This document shows positions 44,540-53,946 of a DNA stretch of 64,000 nucleotides, in pieces. The notes below the pieces were generated by a model that was not told the origin of the DNA, searched no databases, and saw only the letters and a program-made list of their open reading frames with translations. Positions within the stretch are counted from its first letter, which is position 1. Each line of letters starts with the position of its first letter. Source of the DNA: Candidatus Aminicenantota bacterium (GTDB lineage Bacteria; Acidobacteriota; Aminicenantia; Aminicenantales; Saccharicenantaceae); NCBI GenBank assembly GCA_014360005.1, contig JACIYI010000002.1, forward strand, positions 1 through 64,000. The letters are read 5' to 3'. A program made the translations under genes and the position numbers.

Positions 44540-46333
44540 GTGGACATGGGAAATTCAAGGCAAGACCAGCTCTGGACCGGAAGAACTGACTACTGTGGAG
44601 ACCTGAGGGCCAGAGACGCCGACCGGGAAGCTATCCTGGCCGGCTGGGTGCAACGGGTCAGAGATATTGGCAGCCTGGTTTTTGTGGATCTGAGGGACAG
44701 AAGCGGCCTGGCCCAGCTGGTGGTAAGAAGCGACCGCCCTGAGCTTCTGGAACAGGCCAAAAAACTGCGCGGCGAATTCGTTATCCAGGTCCGGGGCCAG
44801 GTCAAAAAAAGAGAGGCCTCAGCCATAAACCTGGAGCTGCCCACGGGAGAAGTGGAGGTGGAGATTGAAGCTCTCCGGGTGCTGAACCAGTCCAGAATTC
44901 CGCCTTTTGTCATCGCCGACCCACCCCAGGCTTCCGAGGAGCTGCGCTTCAAATACCGCTACCTTGACCTGCGCCGGCCAGCCATGCAAAAAAATTTGTT
45001 CCTGAGACACCAGGCGGCGCTGCTTACCAGAAATTTCCTCAGCCGGAAAGGTTTTCTGGAAATTGAAACCCCCTTCCTGACCAAATCCACTCCGGAAGGG
45101 GCCCGGGATTATCTGGTTCCCAGCCGCATCCACCGCGGCAAGTTTTACGCACTACCGCAGTCACCCCAGCTCTTCAAGCAGATTCTGATGATTTCCGGGT
45201 TTGACCGCTATTTTCAGATTGTGCGCTGTTTCCGGGATGAAGATTTGCGCGCCGACCGCCAGCCGGAGTTCACCCAGATAGACATAGAAATGAGCTTTCT
45301 GGAAAGGGAAGACCTGTTCCAGCTCATAGAAGAGCTGATGGCTGAATTATTTGCCCTCGGAGGTTTTGAGGTCAGCCGTCCCTTCCCCGCTCTCAGTTAT
45401 GACCAGGCCCTCAACCTTTACGGTTCGGACAAGCCGGATTTAAGAGACCCCGTAACCATAGAAGACCTGACCGATGTTGGCCGGGCTTCTGGCTCGGAGC
45501 TTCTGGGCAGCCTCATTGAGAAAGGCGGGGTGCTCAAAGGCTTGCTGGTCAAAGACGGCGGGAGTTTCTCCTGCTCCAGGCTGGATAAACTGCGGCAAGA
45601 AGCTAAAACGCTGGGCGCTCCGGGGCTCATCTGGATTAAAAAAACCGAAGCCGGGCTGAAAAGTTCCCTGAAGCTTGAGCCGGATAAACTGCAGGCCATC
45701 TGGCAGGCACTCCAGGCTGAAGACCAGGACCTGGGATTGTTAGTAGCTTCCGACCGCCTGACTGCGGTTAAAGTCCTGGGTGAATTCAGAAAGAATTTCA
45801 TCCTGGAAAAAATAAAAGAAGGACGTCTGGACGGGAAAAAGCTGGCCTTCTGCTGGGTCACTGATTTTCCGCTTTTTGAATGGAGTGAGGAAGAACAGAA
45901 AATTGTCTCCATGCACCATCCTTTTACTTCTCCCCACCCGGCCGACCTTGACTTCCTGGAAAGCGACCCTTTCAAAGTTAAAGCCCTGGCTTACGACCTG
46001 GTGCTCAACGGTTATGAAGTGGGCGGCGGTTCCATCAGAATTCACCAGCCCGAGCTTCAGGCCCGGATTTTTAAGATTCTCGGCCTGTCTCCCGAGCAGG
46101 CTGAAGAAAAGTTCGGTTTCTTCCTGGAAGCCCTGACTTATGGGGCACCGCCCCACGGCGGCATTGCCTTAGGGTTCGACCGGCTGGTGATGCTGCTCTG
46201 CGGCGAGGATTCTATCCGGGAAGTCATCCCCTTCCCCAAAACCACCAGCGCCCTGTGTCTGATGACCGGCTCCCCTTCGCCAGTTGATCCGCGCCAGCTT
46301 GAGGAACTCGGGATTAAAATCATCAAACCTTAA
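44540..46333 (+). CDS. aspS: Aspartyl-tRNA synthetase
   Basis: 597 residues, class II, bacterial type. An N-terminal OB fold for the anticodon (about 20-120, AGWVQRVRDIGSLVFVDLRDRSG), FRDEDLRADRQPEFTQIDIEMSF (motif 2), the GAD insertion (about 290-430) and GIALGFDRLVMLL (motif 3). The start may be GTG 44540 or ATG 44546; neither has a good Shine-Dalgarno, and coupling to the hisS stop 18 nt upstream is likely. Whether it also charges tRNA-Asn cannot be read here. Confidence 0.96.
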   Translation: MDMGNSRQDQLWTGRTDYCGDLRARDADREAILAGWVQRVRDIGSLVFVDLRDRSGLAQLVVRSDRPELLEQAKKLRGEFVIQVRGQVKKREASAINLELPTGEVEVEIEALRVLNQSRIPPFVIADPPQASEELRFKYRYLDLRRPAMQKNLFLRHQAALLTRNFLSRKGFLEIETPFLTKSTPEGARDYLVPSRIHRGKFYALPQSPQLFKQILMISGFDRYFQIVRCFRDEDLRADRQPEFTQIDIEMSFLEREDLFQLIEELMAELFALGGFEVSRPFPALSYDQALNLYGSDKPDLRDPVTIEDLTDVGRASGSELLGSLIEKGGVLKGLLVKDGGSFSCSRLDKLRQEAKTLGAPGLIWIKKTEAGLKSSLKLEPDKLQAIWQALQAEDQDLGLLVASDRLTAVKVLGEFRKNFILEKIKEGRLDGKKLAFCWVTDFPLFEWSEEEQKIVSMHHPFTSPHPADLDFLESDPFKVKALAYDLVLNGYEVGGGSIRIHQPELQARIFKILGLSPEQAEEKFGFFLEALTYGAPPHGGIALGFDRLVMLLCGEDSIREVIPFPKTTSALCLMTGSPSPVDPRQLEELGIKIIKP

Positions 46334-46456
46334 TTCCATCTCTGCTGCGCTAACAGTTCCTGAGATTTCTTCCGCCGGAAAACAGCCAGGGTTGTCTATT
46401 TGACGACGCCGACCTACAGTTTCCTCCTGACTTTTTGCAGCCTCAAATTGTCAGCC

Positions 46457-47116
46457 TTATGATTTTCCGAACTTAAAACCGGCACTAAACACTAAGGTCC
46501 TGCTCTTAATGCTCGGATAACACTCCAGGCTTCCTGTCACCCGGCTGAGGTTGACCAGACTATGATGATAACGTACCTCTACAAACGGACTCATCTTCTT
46601 CCTGCTGAGCTCAAGACCAGCCCCGGCTACCAGACAGAAATCAGTCTTTTTGGTATCTGGCTTAAGGTCGGGTCCGCCCAGCCCGAAGGGCTCACCGCGA
46701 TGTTTAAGAACAAAAGCCAGCTCATACCCGGCCAGAAGATATGGGGTCCATTTTCCAGAGAAACTCGCTCTGGCCAAGCCCGTCTGGCTTAAAGTTCCGA
46801 GCCGGTATGGGAAGGAGCCTGTTTTGGTATCCAGATAATAGACATCAAGGCTTGTACCCTTTTCCAGGTAACCCAGGTCCAGAATAAATGCAAGTGGAGT
46901 TCGGCTAAACTTAAATTCCAGTCCGGCCCCCAGGTTAAAGCCGGTCCTCCAGGAATTTTTATAATTAGTTTCAGGAATGCCGAGTGGAATTGGCGTGCCT
47001 TCATACCTGGACATAGTTGCTCCTCCCCAGAACCTTAAACCTGGCTGAACCCCGGCTGCATAGCCAGAAACAGCTATAAACAAAACCAGGAGCAGCACCG
47101 AAATTTTCTTTTGCAT
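46457..47116 (-). CDS. Outer-membrane beta-barrel protein (OMP_b-brl type)
   Basis: 219 residues with a signal peptide (about 1-21, VSGYAAG) and eight to ten amphipathic strands ending in SAGFKFGKS. The pattern LGAGLEFKFSRTPLAFILDLGYLEKGT is typical of small 'porin family' barrels common in Bacteroidota-like genomes. GAAGGAGGTGTG precedes the ATG. It is transcribed alone and is convergent with aspS. Confidence 0.75.
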   Translation of the reverse strand: MQKKISVLLLVLFIAVSGYAAGVQPGLRFWGGATMSRYEGTPIPLGIPETNYKNSWRTGFNLGAGLEFKFSRTPLAFILDLGYLEKGTSLDVYYLDTKTGSFPYRLGTLSQTGLARASFSGKWTPYLLAGYELAFVLKHRGEPFGLGGPDLKPDTKKTDFCLVAGAGLELSRKKMSPFVEVRYHHSLVNLSRVTGSLECYPSIKSRTLVFSAGFKFGKS

Positions 47117-47370
47117 GTCACACCTCCTTCAATAATACGTATTAAAATTGCTCTTCTTTTTAATTTATCTATAGGTCTTCGGGCGACCAAAGTTTTAAGT
47201 CTCGTCGGGTCCAAGCCACAAGCCTTTTTTCGGCTCTTCTAATCACAGGATAGCAAAAGTCAGGCCAATCGGAGCCATTAAGGGACAAGAAAAAATAGAT
47301 CGGTTAACCGGTCTTTCCTGTCCACCATAAAGGACAGGTTGGAATAACAAGGATACACCGGATTATGACC
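47117..47370. other. Intergenic region with inverted repeats
   Basis: No gene seen. Contains AGATCGG/CCGGTCT around TTAA (47297-47314) and CCTGTCC/GGACAGG (47317-47323 with 47332-47338). On the minus strand the first is followed by ATTTTTTCTT, but its stem has an A-C mismatch in RNA, so it is at best a weak second terminator for the M16 genes. Confidence 0.4.
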
Positions 47371-47403
47371 AAGAAAAAAAATAGGGCAGCCTGGCGGCTG
47401 CCC
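47371..47403 (-). terminator. Intrinsic terminator downstream of the M16 peptidase pair
   Basis: GGGCAGCC (47384-47391) and GGCTGCCC (47396-47403) form an 8-bp stem with a 4-nt loop. On the minus strand TATTTTTTTTCTT follows. Confidence 0.85.
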
Positions 47404-47478
47404 TTCTTAATTCACTTCTCGTAATTTCAGGATGGCAAAAAACCCATCCCCAAAAAATTCAGCACCTTTCTAAAGCAT

Positions 47479-48945
47479 TTAATCTTCCAGCTGACCGGTC
47501 AGTGGATTCATCAACTTCACTCTATGCACTTTGCCCAGTTTCTCCAGCGGACCAGGAAACTTATCTGAACCTTTGTTGCAGGGTTCAAAATCACCGACGA
47601 TCATTATCATCATCTTATCCGGCTGGATGTATTTCTTAGCCACTTCCATAACTTTCTCTTTGGTCACTGCCTTAATCTTATCTCTGTAGGTAGCATAGTA
47701 ATTCATCGGCTTGCCCTGAAGTTCCAGGTTGGCGAAGTTGACCATGGTGCCGATGGGGCTCTGGAAGAAATTGGCAAAGCTTTCCAGGTAGTAATTAATG
47801 GCTGTTTCCATTTCCGCCTCCGAAACTGGTTCCTGCCTGATGCGCTCAAACTCTTTCAGGATGAGAGAAATGGCATAGCCAACGGTTTCCGATTTAGTCT
47901 GGACATAGCCGGAAAAAGTCCCAGGGAAGCCCCAGCGGTAGGTGAACCGGCTGCCGGTGTTGTAGGCCAGTCCTTCATCAGAACGGACCTTGGAAGTAAT
48001 CCTGGAAGTGAAGCTGCCGCCGCCCAGGATGAAATTCATCACCTGCACGGCAAAATAATCCGGGTTGGTATCTTCAATTCCGATATGGCCGACTGAGACA
48101 TAGCCCTGGTTTATCTTCTTCTGGATGAAATAGACGCCGGGTTCAGGCTGGGGGAAATTTTTGCTCACCGCGGGGAAGGACAGGGATTTGTTGGCCCATT
48201 TAGAAGCATAGCGGTTAATTTTGTTCTTGAGCTGTGCCCGACTGAAATCTCCGGCCGCGGCCAGGATGATATTCTTCGGGAAAAAGTACTTGGCGTGAAA
48301 AGCCTTGAGGTCGGCCGCAGTCAGACTTTCCACCGTGGCCCTGGTTGCCTGGTAGGTCAGAGGATGTTCACCGTAAATAACTTTCTGGAATTCTCGGGCC
48401 AGTACCTGAGAGGGACTATCGTTGGCCGTTCTTATCTGTTCGATGAGGCGGCCTTTGGCCAGCTTCAGACTATCCTCCCTGAACTCGGGGTTCATCAGGA
48501 CGTCGAAGAAAATTTCCAGCCCTTCATCCAGGTCCTTGCTCAGGACCGACAGGGACAGGGTAGCCGTCCTCTCCCCGACGTTGAAACTCAGGGTGCCGCC
48601 CAGAAAATCTATCCTCTCTTCTATGGCCTGACCTGTTCTGGTTTTGGTGCCTCCTTTTATCAAGCAGGCAGAGAGCAACGAATCAAGTCCGGCTTTCCCC
48701 TTCGGCACATAAAGTCCACCGGTGTGGATGATGGCCGTAATATTGACAATAGGCAGAGCCCGTTCCTCCCTGATATAGGCCCTGAGGCCATTGGCCAGAA
48801 CTACCCGGAAATTGGCCGGGTTAGGCGGCTCAAACTTCAGCGGAGGGAACTTCAGGTCTTCTGGTCGGCTGACCTGGGCTGAAACCAGGCTGGAGCTGCC
48901 AACCAGCAACAAGAAAACCAGAAAAGCAACTCTTATTTTTTTCAT
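47479..48945 (-). CDS. M16-family peptidase-like protein, zinc site lost (non-catalytic subunit)
   Basis: About 488 residues with a signal peptide (KKIRVAFLVFLLLVGSSSLVSA). It has the M16 double-domain fold, but the HxxEH position reads GLDSLLSACLIKGGT, so the zinc ligands are missing. The R/Y pair typical of the non-catalytic half (SRITSKVRSDEGLAY) is present. It would form a heterodimer with the catalytic M16 protein encoded 12 nt upstream, degrading peptides in the periplasm. ATG 48945 has GGAGGG 6 nt upstream; an ATG at 48951 touches that site and is unlikely to be used. Confidence 0.88.
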   Translation of the reverse strand: MKKIRVAFLVFLLLVGSSSLVSAQVSRPEDLKFPPLKFEPPNPANFRVVLANGLRAYIREERALPIVNITAIIHTGGLYVPKGKAGLDSLLSACLIKGGTKTRTGQAIEERIDFLGGTLSFNVGERTATLSLSVLSKDLDEGLEIFFDVLMNPEFREDSLKLAKGRLIEQIRTANDSPSQVLAREFQKVIYGEHPLTYQATRATVESLTAADLKAFHAKYFFPKNIILAAAGDFSRAQLKNKINRYASKWANKSLSFPAVSKNFPQPEPGVYFIQKKINQGYVSVGHIGIEDTNPDYFAVQVMNFILGGGSFTSRITSKVRSDEGLAYNTGSRFTYRWGFPGTFSGYVQTKSETVGYAISLILKEFERIRQEPVSEAEMETAINYYLESFANFFQSPIGTMVNFANLELQGKPMNYYATYRDKIKAVTKEKVMEVAKKYIQPDKMMIMIVGDFEPCNKGSDKFPGPLEKLGKVHRVKLMNPLTGQLED

Positions 48946-48957
48946 GATCATCCCTCC

Positions 48958-50445
48958 TTATCTTCCCTGACCGCGGGAATAGACGGCCACCAGGCAGTTA
49001 TCTTTAACAAAATACCTGGCCGCCACCTTTTTCACATCCTCAGCGGTCACCTTCTTCAGGTCTTCCAGGTCAGTCAGCAGCGACCGCCAGCCGCGGTTGA
49101 GCTCGGCCCGACCGACTCTCATGGCCAGGAACATCGGCGATTCCAGGCCGCGGATAAAACTGGCCTCAACCCGGTTCTTGGCTTTCTGTAGCTCGGCCTC
49201 CGTTACCCCGTCTTTCTTGATTTTATCTATTTCTTCCCAGACATACTTTTCCAGGTCTTCCGGTTTAACACCCTTCTGCACCTTGGGAATAATATTAAAG
49301 GTAAAGGCTCCCACGTACCACTGGGGCCTGGACATGGCCATGGCCCTGATAGCCACGTCTTTTTCCTGCACCAGGACTTTGGTCAACCGGCCGGTCTCAC
49401 CCGACAGAATCCCCGAGAGAATATTGAGGGCTGGAACATCTGGGTGACCATCGGGAGGAATGTGGTACCACATCTGCAGGTTGGGCATACCCGGCCCTTC
49501 TCCGTACATCCTTTTATGCGAATGCTGGGGCGGGACCCCGGTCCGGACGGGCTCAATATCTTCGCCGCGGGGTACCGGGCCAAAATATTTTTCGGCCAGC
49601 TTGATAATTTCTTCCGGCTGGAAATCACCGACATAGATAGCCACAGCGTTGTTGGGAATGTAAAACCTCCGATTGAATTCAATCAGATCCTTCTTGGTGA
49701 TTTTTCGTAAGTCATCCATCCAGCCGATAACCTGCCAGTGATAGGGAGCGCCAACATAGAATGCAGCTCTGACCTGCTCGTTGAAGTAAAAACCGGGCCT
49801 GTTCTCGCTGAGCCGCCGTTCCTCCATGACCACATCTTTTTCGGAATAAAATTCCCGGAAATAGGCGTTCATCATCCGGTCCGCTTCCAGCAACATCTGC
49901 AGCTCCACCTTGTTCGAAGGCAGCGTGACGTAATAACCGGTGACCTCGTCTGAAGTGGAAGCGTTGAGGCCGGTCCCTCCGTTCTTCATGTAGGTTTCCC
50001 AGAGGTGGTCCTTGATGATGTATTTCTTCTCGGCCTTGACTAGTTCCTCCACCTGTTTCTGCCACTCGGCAATCTTCTGTTGATCACCGTCCCGCTTCCA
50101 GTATTTTTCCCGGTAAATCTTTTCCATCAGCTCGTCAATCTGCCGGTTGAGGGCATCGTCAGCAGCAAAATCGGTCACCCCCATCATTCTGGTCCCCTTG
50201 AACATCATGTGTTCATGGACATGGGCCATACCGGTAATGCCGGGGCGTTCGTTAATGGAGCCCACCTTGTAATAAATGTGGCAGACTACCCGGGGGACGC
50301 CGGGCTTGGGAATCATCAGAATCTTCAGCCCGTTGGCCAGGACGTGCTCCTTAACTTCGAGCTTGATCTGGGCCGTAGCCATCGAGCCCAGGGCCAGAAG
50401 CAGGAAGCAGCCGAGCCAGAGAACCGCAACTTTTCTCAGGTTCAT
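48958..50445 (-). CDS. M16-family zinc metallopeptidase, catalytic subunit
   Basis: 495 residues with a signal peptide (about 1-25). The inverted zinc motif HVHEH is present in GMAHVHEHMMFKGT, with the downstream glutamate in MEERRLSENRPG. Together with the non-catalytic partner gene just downstream it resembles the two-subunit bacterial M16 proteases and the mitochondrial processing peptidase pair. Its location should be periplasmic, where it can supply peptides to importers such as the POT protein at 33 kb. AAGGAGG precedes the ATG. Confidence 0.92.
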   Translation of the reverse strand: MNLRKVAVLWLGCFLLLALGSMATAQIKLEVKEHVLANGLKILMIPKPGVPRVVCHIYYKVGSINERPGITGMAHVHEHMMFKGTRMMGVTDFAADDALNRQIDELMEKIYREKYWKRDGDQQKIAEWQKQVEELVKAEKKYIIKDHLWETYMKNGGTGLNASTSDEVTGYYVTLPSNKVELQMLLEADRMMNAYFREFYSEKDVVMEERRLSENRPGFYFNEQVRAAFYVGAPYHWQVIGWMDDLRKITKKDLIEFNRRFYIPNNAVAIYVGDFQPEEIIKLAEKYFGPVPRGEDIEPVRTGVPPQHSHKRMYGEGPGMPNLQMWYHIPPDGHPDVPALNILSGILSGETGRLTKVLVQEKDVAIRAMAMSRPQWYVGAFTFNIIPKVQKGVKPEDLEKYVWEEIDKIKKDGVTEAELQKAKNRVEASFIRGLESPMFLAMRVGRAELNRGWRSLLTDLEDLKKVTAEDVKKVAARYFVKDNCLVAVYSRGQGR

Positions 50446-50682
50446 GCCTTCACCTCCTCCTTGAAAGAAAAATATATTTAGGCCATCAGCAGTTAACCGA
50501 AAAAGGCCTCGAAATAAAATTTAAACTGTAATTTTCGACGTAACAGTCTTTTTTCTCTTCCCTGATTTTATCCCGGTTCATGTCTCCTTTTTTTTTATTC
50601 CAAATCTTTTTTCTTGTCAAATGAAATCAACATCAGTATTATTCATCACTTAAAGAAATTTGGCTGTCCAAGGAGAAGGCCG

Positions 50683-52074
50683 ATGAACCTCTGGGCCAAG
50701 AAAAGACCTGAAGACCTGCAGGAAGCCTCGGAACATACCCAGCTCCGGAAAAGTTTGCGAGCCGTGGACCTGGCCGCCCTGGGAATAGGTTCGGTGGTAG
50801 GGACGGGCATATTCGTGGCCACCGGACAGGGAGCTCATCTGGCCGGACCGGGCGTCCTCCTATCGTTCATCATTGCCGCCATCACCGCCGGGCTCTGCGC
50901 CCTCACCTACTCCGAGCTGGCCAGCATGTTCCCGGTGGCCGGCAGCACCTATTCCTATTCTTATGCTGCTTTTGGCGAGGTCATTGCCTGGATTATCGGC
51001 TGGGACCTGATGCTGGAATACCTGGTCTCGGCCAGCGCCGTGGCCTCAGGCTGGTCAACCACTTTCATCGGGCTTCTGCAGAACCTGGGACTTAAGCTGC
51101 CCAAAGCCCTTTGCCTGACTCCCCTGGCCGGGGGAATCGTGGACCTCCCGGCCATCCTGATCACCCTGCTGATTACCTGGATTCTTTACCTGGGAATCAG
51201 GGAGAGCTCGATTACCAACAATATAATCGTGGTCATCAAGGTGGCGGTCATAGTGCTGTTCATTGTGCTGGGAATAAGGCATGTCAACCTGAGCAATCTG
51301 ACACCCTTTGCCCCGTTCGGCTGGAAAGGAATAATGGCCGGAGCCGCCATAATTTTCTTTGCCTACATTGGCTTTGACGCCGTTTCCACCGCGGCTGAGG
51401 AAACTATCAACCCCAAGAAGGATGTTCCGCTCGGTCTGATGCTCTGCCTGGCCGTGGTCATAGTGCTCTACGTGGGCGTGGCCTTCGTCCTGACCGGGCT
51501 GGTGCCTTTCAAGGAGATAGACGTGGGTAATGCCCTGCCGGCCGCCCTGGCCAGGATCGGCATCCGCTGGGGCGGGGCCCTGGTGGCTACCGGCGGCATT
51601 ATCGGGATGATTTCGACCCTGTTGATTACAGTCTACGGTCAGGTCCGGATTTTCATGGTTATGGCCAGGGACGGACTGCTGCCGGAGGTCTTTTCTAAAG
51701 TTCACCCCAAACACCGCACCCCGGCCCTCTGCACCTGGATTACCGGGTCCCTGACTGCCCTGATTGCCGGGTTTTTCCCGCTCGGGATTATCATCGAGCT
51801 GTGCAACATCGGGACGCTGTTTGCTTTCATCCTGGTCTCGGCCGGGGTGATTGTCCTTCGCCACACCCAGCCCCAGGTGGAAAGAAGGTTCAGGACGCCG
51901 CTTGTGCCCTTTACTCCGCTCATTACCATCGGTTTTTGCCTCTATCTTATGGCCAGCCTGCCGTTGCTGACCTGGCTGAGGTTCAGCGCCTGGCTCGGGG
52001 CCGGGCTTCTGATATACTTTGCCTACGGCCTCAGGCATTCCCGGATGCAGAAACGTTACCCGTCGGCCCGGTAA
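50683..52074 (+). CDS. APC-family amino-acid permease (cationic amino-acid transporter type)
   Basis: 463 residues with 12 membrane segments. LAALGIGSVVGTGIFVATG in the first segment is the APC substrate-binding glycine loop, and GFDAVSTAAEETINPKKDVPLG is typical of the CAT/YfnA subgroup. It imports amino acids, with exact specificity unknown. AAGGAG lies 8 nt before ATG 50683. The frame is open from 50614 but that part has no ribosome site. Confidence 0.9.
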   Translation: MNLWAKKRPEDLQEASEHTQLRKSLRAVDLAALGIGSVVGTGIFVATGQGAHLAGPGVLLSFIIAAITAGLCALTYSELASMFPVAGSTYSYSYAAFGEVIAWIIGWDLMLEYLVSASAVASGWSTTFIGLLQNLGLKLPKALCLTPLAGGIVDLPAILITLLITWILYLGIRESSITNNIIVVIKVAVIVLFIVLGIRHVNLSNLTPFAPFGWKGIMAGAAIIFFAYIGFDAVSTAAEETINPKKDVPLGLMLCLAVVIVLYVGVAFVLTGLVPFKEIDVGNALPAALARIGIRWGGALVATGGIIGMISTLLITVYGQVRIFMVMARDGLLPEVFSKVHPKHRTPALCTWITGSLTALIAGFFPLGIIIELCNIGTLFAFILVSAGVIVLRHTQPQVERRFRTPLVPFTPLITIGFCLYLMASLPLLTWLRFSAWLGAGLLIYFAYGLRHSRMQKRYPSAR

Positions 52075-52329
52075 GTCTGGTGAGCTGACCAGTCTAAGGA
52101 AGACCCGCCGGGCCGAAATCAATCGCCTTATAGCTGTCTCTTGCTTTCCACTATCTAATTGATATCAAATAATTTAAGTTATGGCCAGGGCCAGCCGACC
52201 TACCAGATTTGACAGCCCGACTTACAGTTCTTATATTTATTTTATGCAGCCGGGCAGTATTCTTGCTCATCGAATAATCGAATAAATTGGCTCTTCTCTC
52301 TTTTATACTTTTATAAGAAGGAGGCCAAA

Positions 52330-53832
52330 ATGGCTAATAGGCAAGAGCAGGTTTACCGCCGGAGAGAGGCCCGGGCTTCCAGGCTGAGAAGAATTTCCGG
52401 GTTTGTTCCTGTTTTAAGGACCATCAAACCCGCCGCCTACTTTCTGGCTAATTCCTGGGAAAGAAAACTGAGGAAAAGCACAGCCCTGGCCATGGCCCGA
52501 GGGGATAAGCCACCGGGTGCCGTCCGGGACCGGGCAGAAATGGGCATAGCCATACTTAGAACTATCACCCGAGCCATAATTGAAGACCGACTGTCTTCCC
52601 AGACCAGGCAGAAACTGCTCAATGTTCTGATTGGCGACGCCATTATCCGGGAGGGAGAGATTCCCATCCGGGAAAAATTCCGCCAGCAATTCGGGACTGT
52701 GCCCCCAGGATTTTTACTGGTCAGCCCGACCAAAAAGTGCAACCTGTATTGTATCGGCTGCTATGCCGATTCTGACAGGACCGAGATAAAACTGTCCTGG
52801 CCGGTCCTCGACCGCCTGATAACTGAATCCAGAGAATTATGGGGGGCCCGGTTTGTGGTCATCAGCGGCGGCGAACCGCTGCTTTATGAGGACCAGGGCC
52901 ATGACCTGATGGAACTGGTGGAAAAGCACGGCGATTGCTTTTTCCTGATGTACACCAACGGGACGCTCATCGATGACCGGATGGCCAGGAGAATGGCCCA
53001 GGCTGGAAACATCATGCCGGCCATTTCGGTCGAAGGCCTGAAGGAAACTACGGAAAAGAGGCGGGGTCGGGGCGTTTTTGACCGCATCCTGACCGCCTTT
53101 GAGAACCTGAGGAAGGAAAAAGTCTTCTACGGTATTTCTTTAACCGTGACCAAAAACAACGCCGAGGAAGTGTTTTCTGATGAAGTGATGGATTTCTACT
53201 TCAACCAGCAGGGAGTTCATTTTGCCTGGGCTTTCCAGTACATGCCCATCGGCCGGGCCTTTACCCTGGACCTGCTGCCCACCCCCGAGCAGCGGCTGCA
53301 GCTGTACCAGAGGGCCTGGCAGTTAGTCTACGAAAAGCACCTGTTCCTGATTGATTTCTGGAACAGCGGCACAGCCACCCACGGCTGCATTTCAGCCGGC
53401 CGGTCCGGTGGCTACATGGTAGTTAACTGGGACGGTACGGTTACCCCCTGCGTTTTTGTGCCCTACTCTCCAGTCAATATTTATGAAGTCTACAGCCAGG
53501 GGAAAAACTTAAACGATGTCTGGGCCCATCCTTTCTTCGCCGACCTCAGACAATGGCAGCGCGATTATGGCTACGGCAGGAAGCCCAATATTGAAGGCCC
53601 GGTCAGGAACTGGATCATGCCCTGTCCGATGCGTGATCATTTTGAAGACCTGTACCCGCTGCTGCAAAAACACCGGCCACACCCGATTGACGACAATGCG
53701 GCCGAAGCCCTGGCCGACCCTGAATATTACCAGGGCCTGGTGGAATACGACCGGAAAGTTGCCGCCCTGCTCGACCCCATCTGGCAGGAGAATTATTTAA
53801 AGGGAAGCAATGACTCGGGGCTAACAGCCTGA
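52330..53832 (+). CDS. Radical SAM protein, function unknown
   Basis: 500 residues. After about 130 residues of helical N-terminal extension comes the [4Fe-4S]/SAM site CNLYCIGC (about 140-147), ISGGEPLLY (SAM binding) and PAISVEGLKET. A C-terminal pair of cysteines (HGCISAG and VTPCVFVPYS, followed by MPCPMRDH) suggests an extra SPASM-like iron-sulfur site. No peptide substrate, transporter or partner maturase gene is nearby. GGAGG lies 6 nt before the ATG. Both neighbours are separated by 110-260 nt, so it is probably monocistronic. I cannot assign a reaction. Confidence 0.82.
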   Translation: MANRQEQVYRRREARASRLRRISGFVPVLRTIKPAAYFLANSWERKLRKSTALAMARGDKPPGAVRDRAEMGIAILRTITRAIIEDRLSSQTRQKLLNVLIGDAIIREGEIPIREKFRQQFGTVPPGFLLVSPTKKCNLYCIGCYADSDRTEIKLSWPVLDRLITESRELWGARFVVISGGEPLLYEDQGHDLMELVEKHGDCFFLMYTNGTLIDDRMARRMAQAGNIMPAISVEGLKETTEKRRGRGVFDRILTAFENLRKEKVFYGISLTVTKNNAEEVFSDEVMDFYFNQQGVHFAWAFQYMPIGRAFTLDLLPTPEQRLQLYQRAWQLVYEKHLFLIDFWNSGTATHGCISAGRSGGYMVVNWDGTVTPCVFVPYSPVNIYEVYSQGKNLNDVWAHPFFADLRQWQRDYGYGRKPNIEGPVRNWIMPCPMRDHFEDLYPLLQKHRPHPIDDNAAEALADPEYYQGLVEYDRKVAALLDPIWQENYLKGSNDSGLTA

Positions 53833-53946
53833 TAAATGAAGGCTATTTTTGATTCCAGGTAAGTGATAAAAGAAACGCCATCCTTCTTTTTCAGCCGAAA
53901 TCAACTGGTTCCAAGCGGCTGACGGTCTAATCCGAGGGGGGTCGGT

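Noticed and set aside
47297-47314. Second intrinsic terminator after the M16 genes
   Set aside because: On the minus strand the stem contains an A-C mismatch and only short helices, so it is not listed as a terminator.
51055-52122. Minus-strand open frame of 355 codons opposite the amino-acid permease
   Set aside because: Its Gly/Gln/Asp/His-rich composition is what the complement of a membrane protein gene produces; no ribosome site or family.
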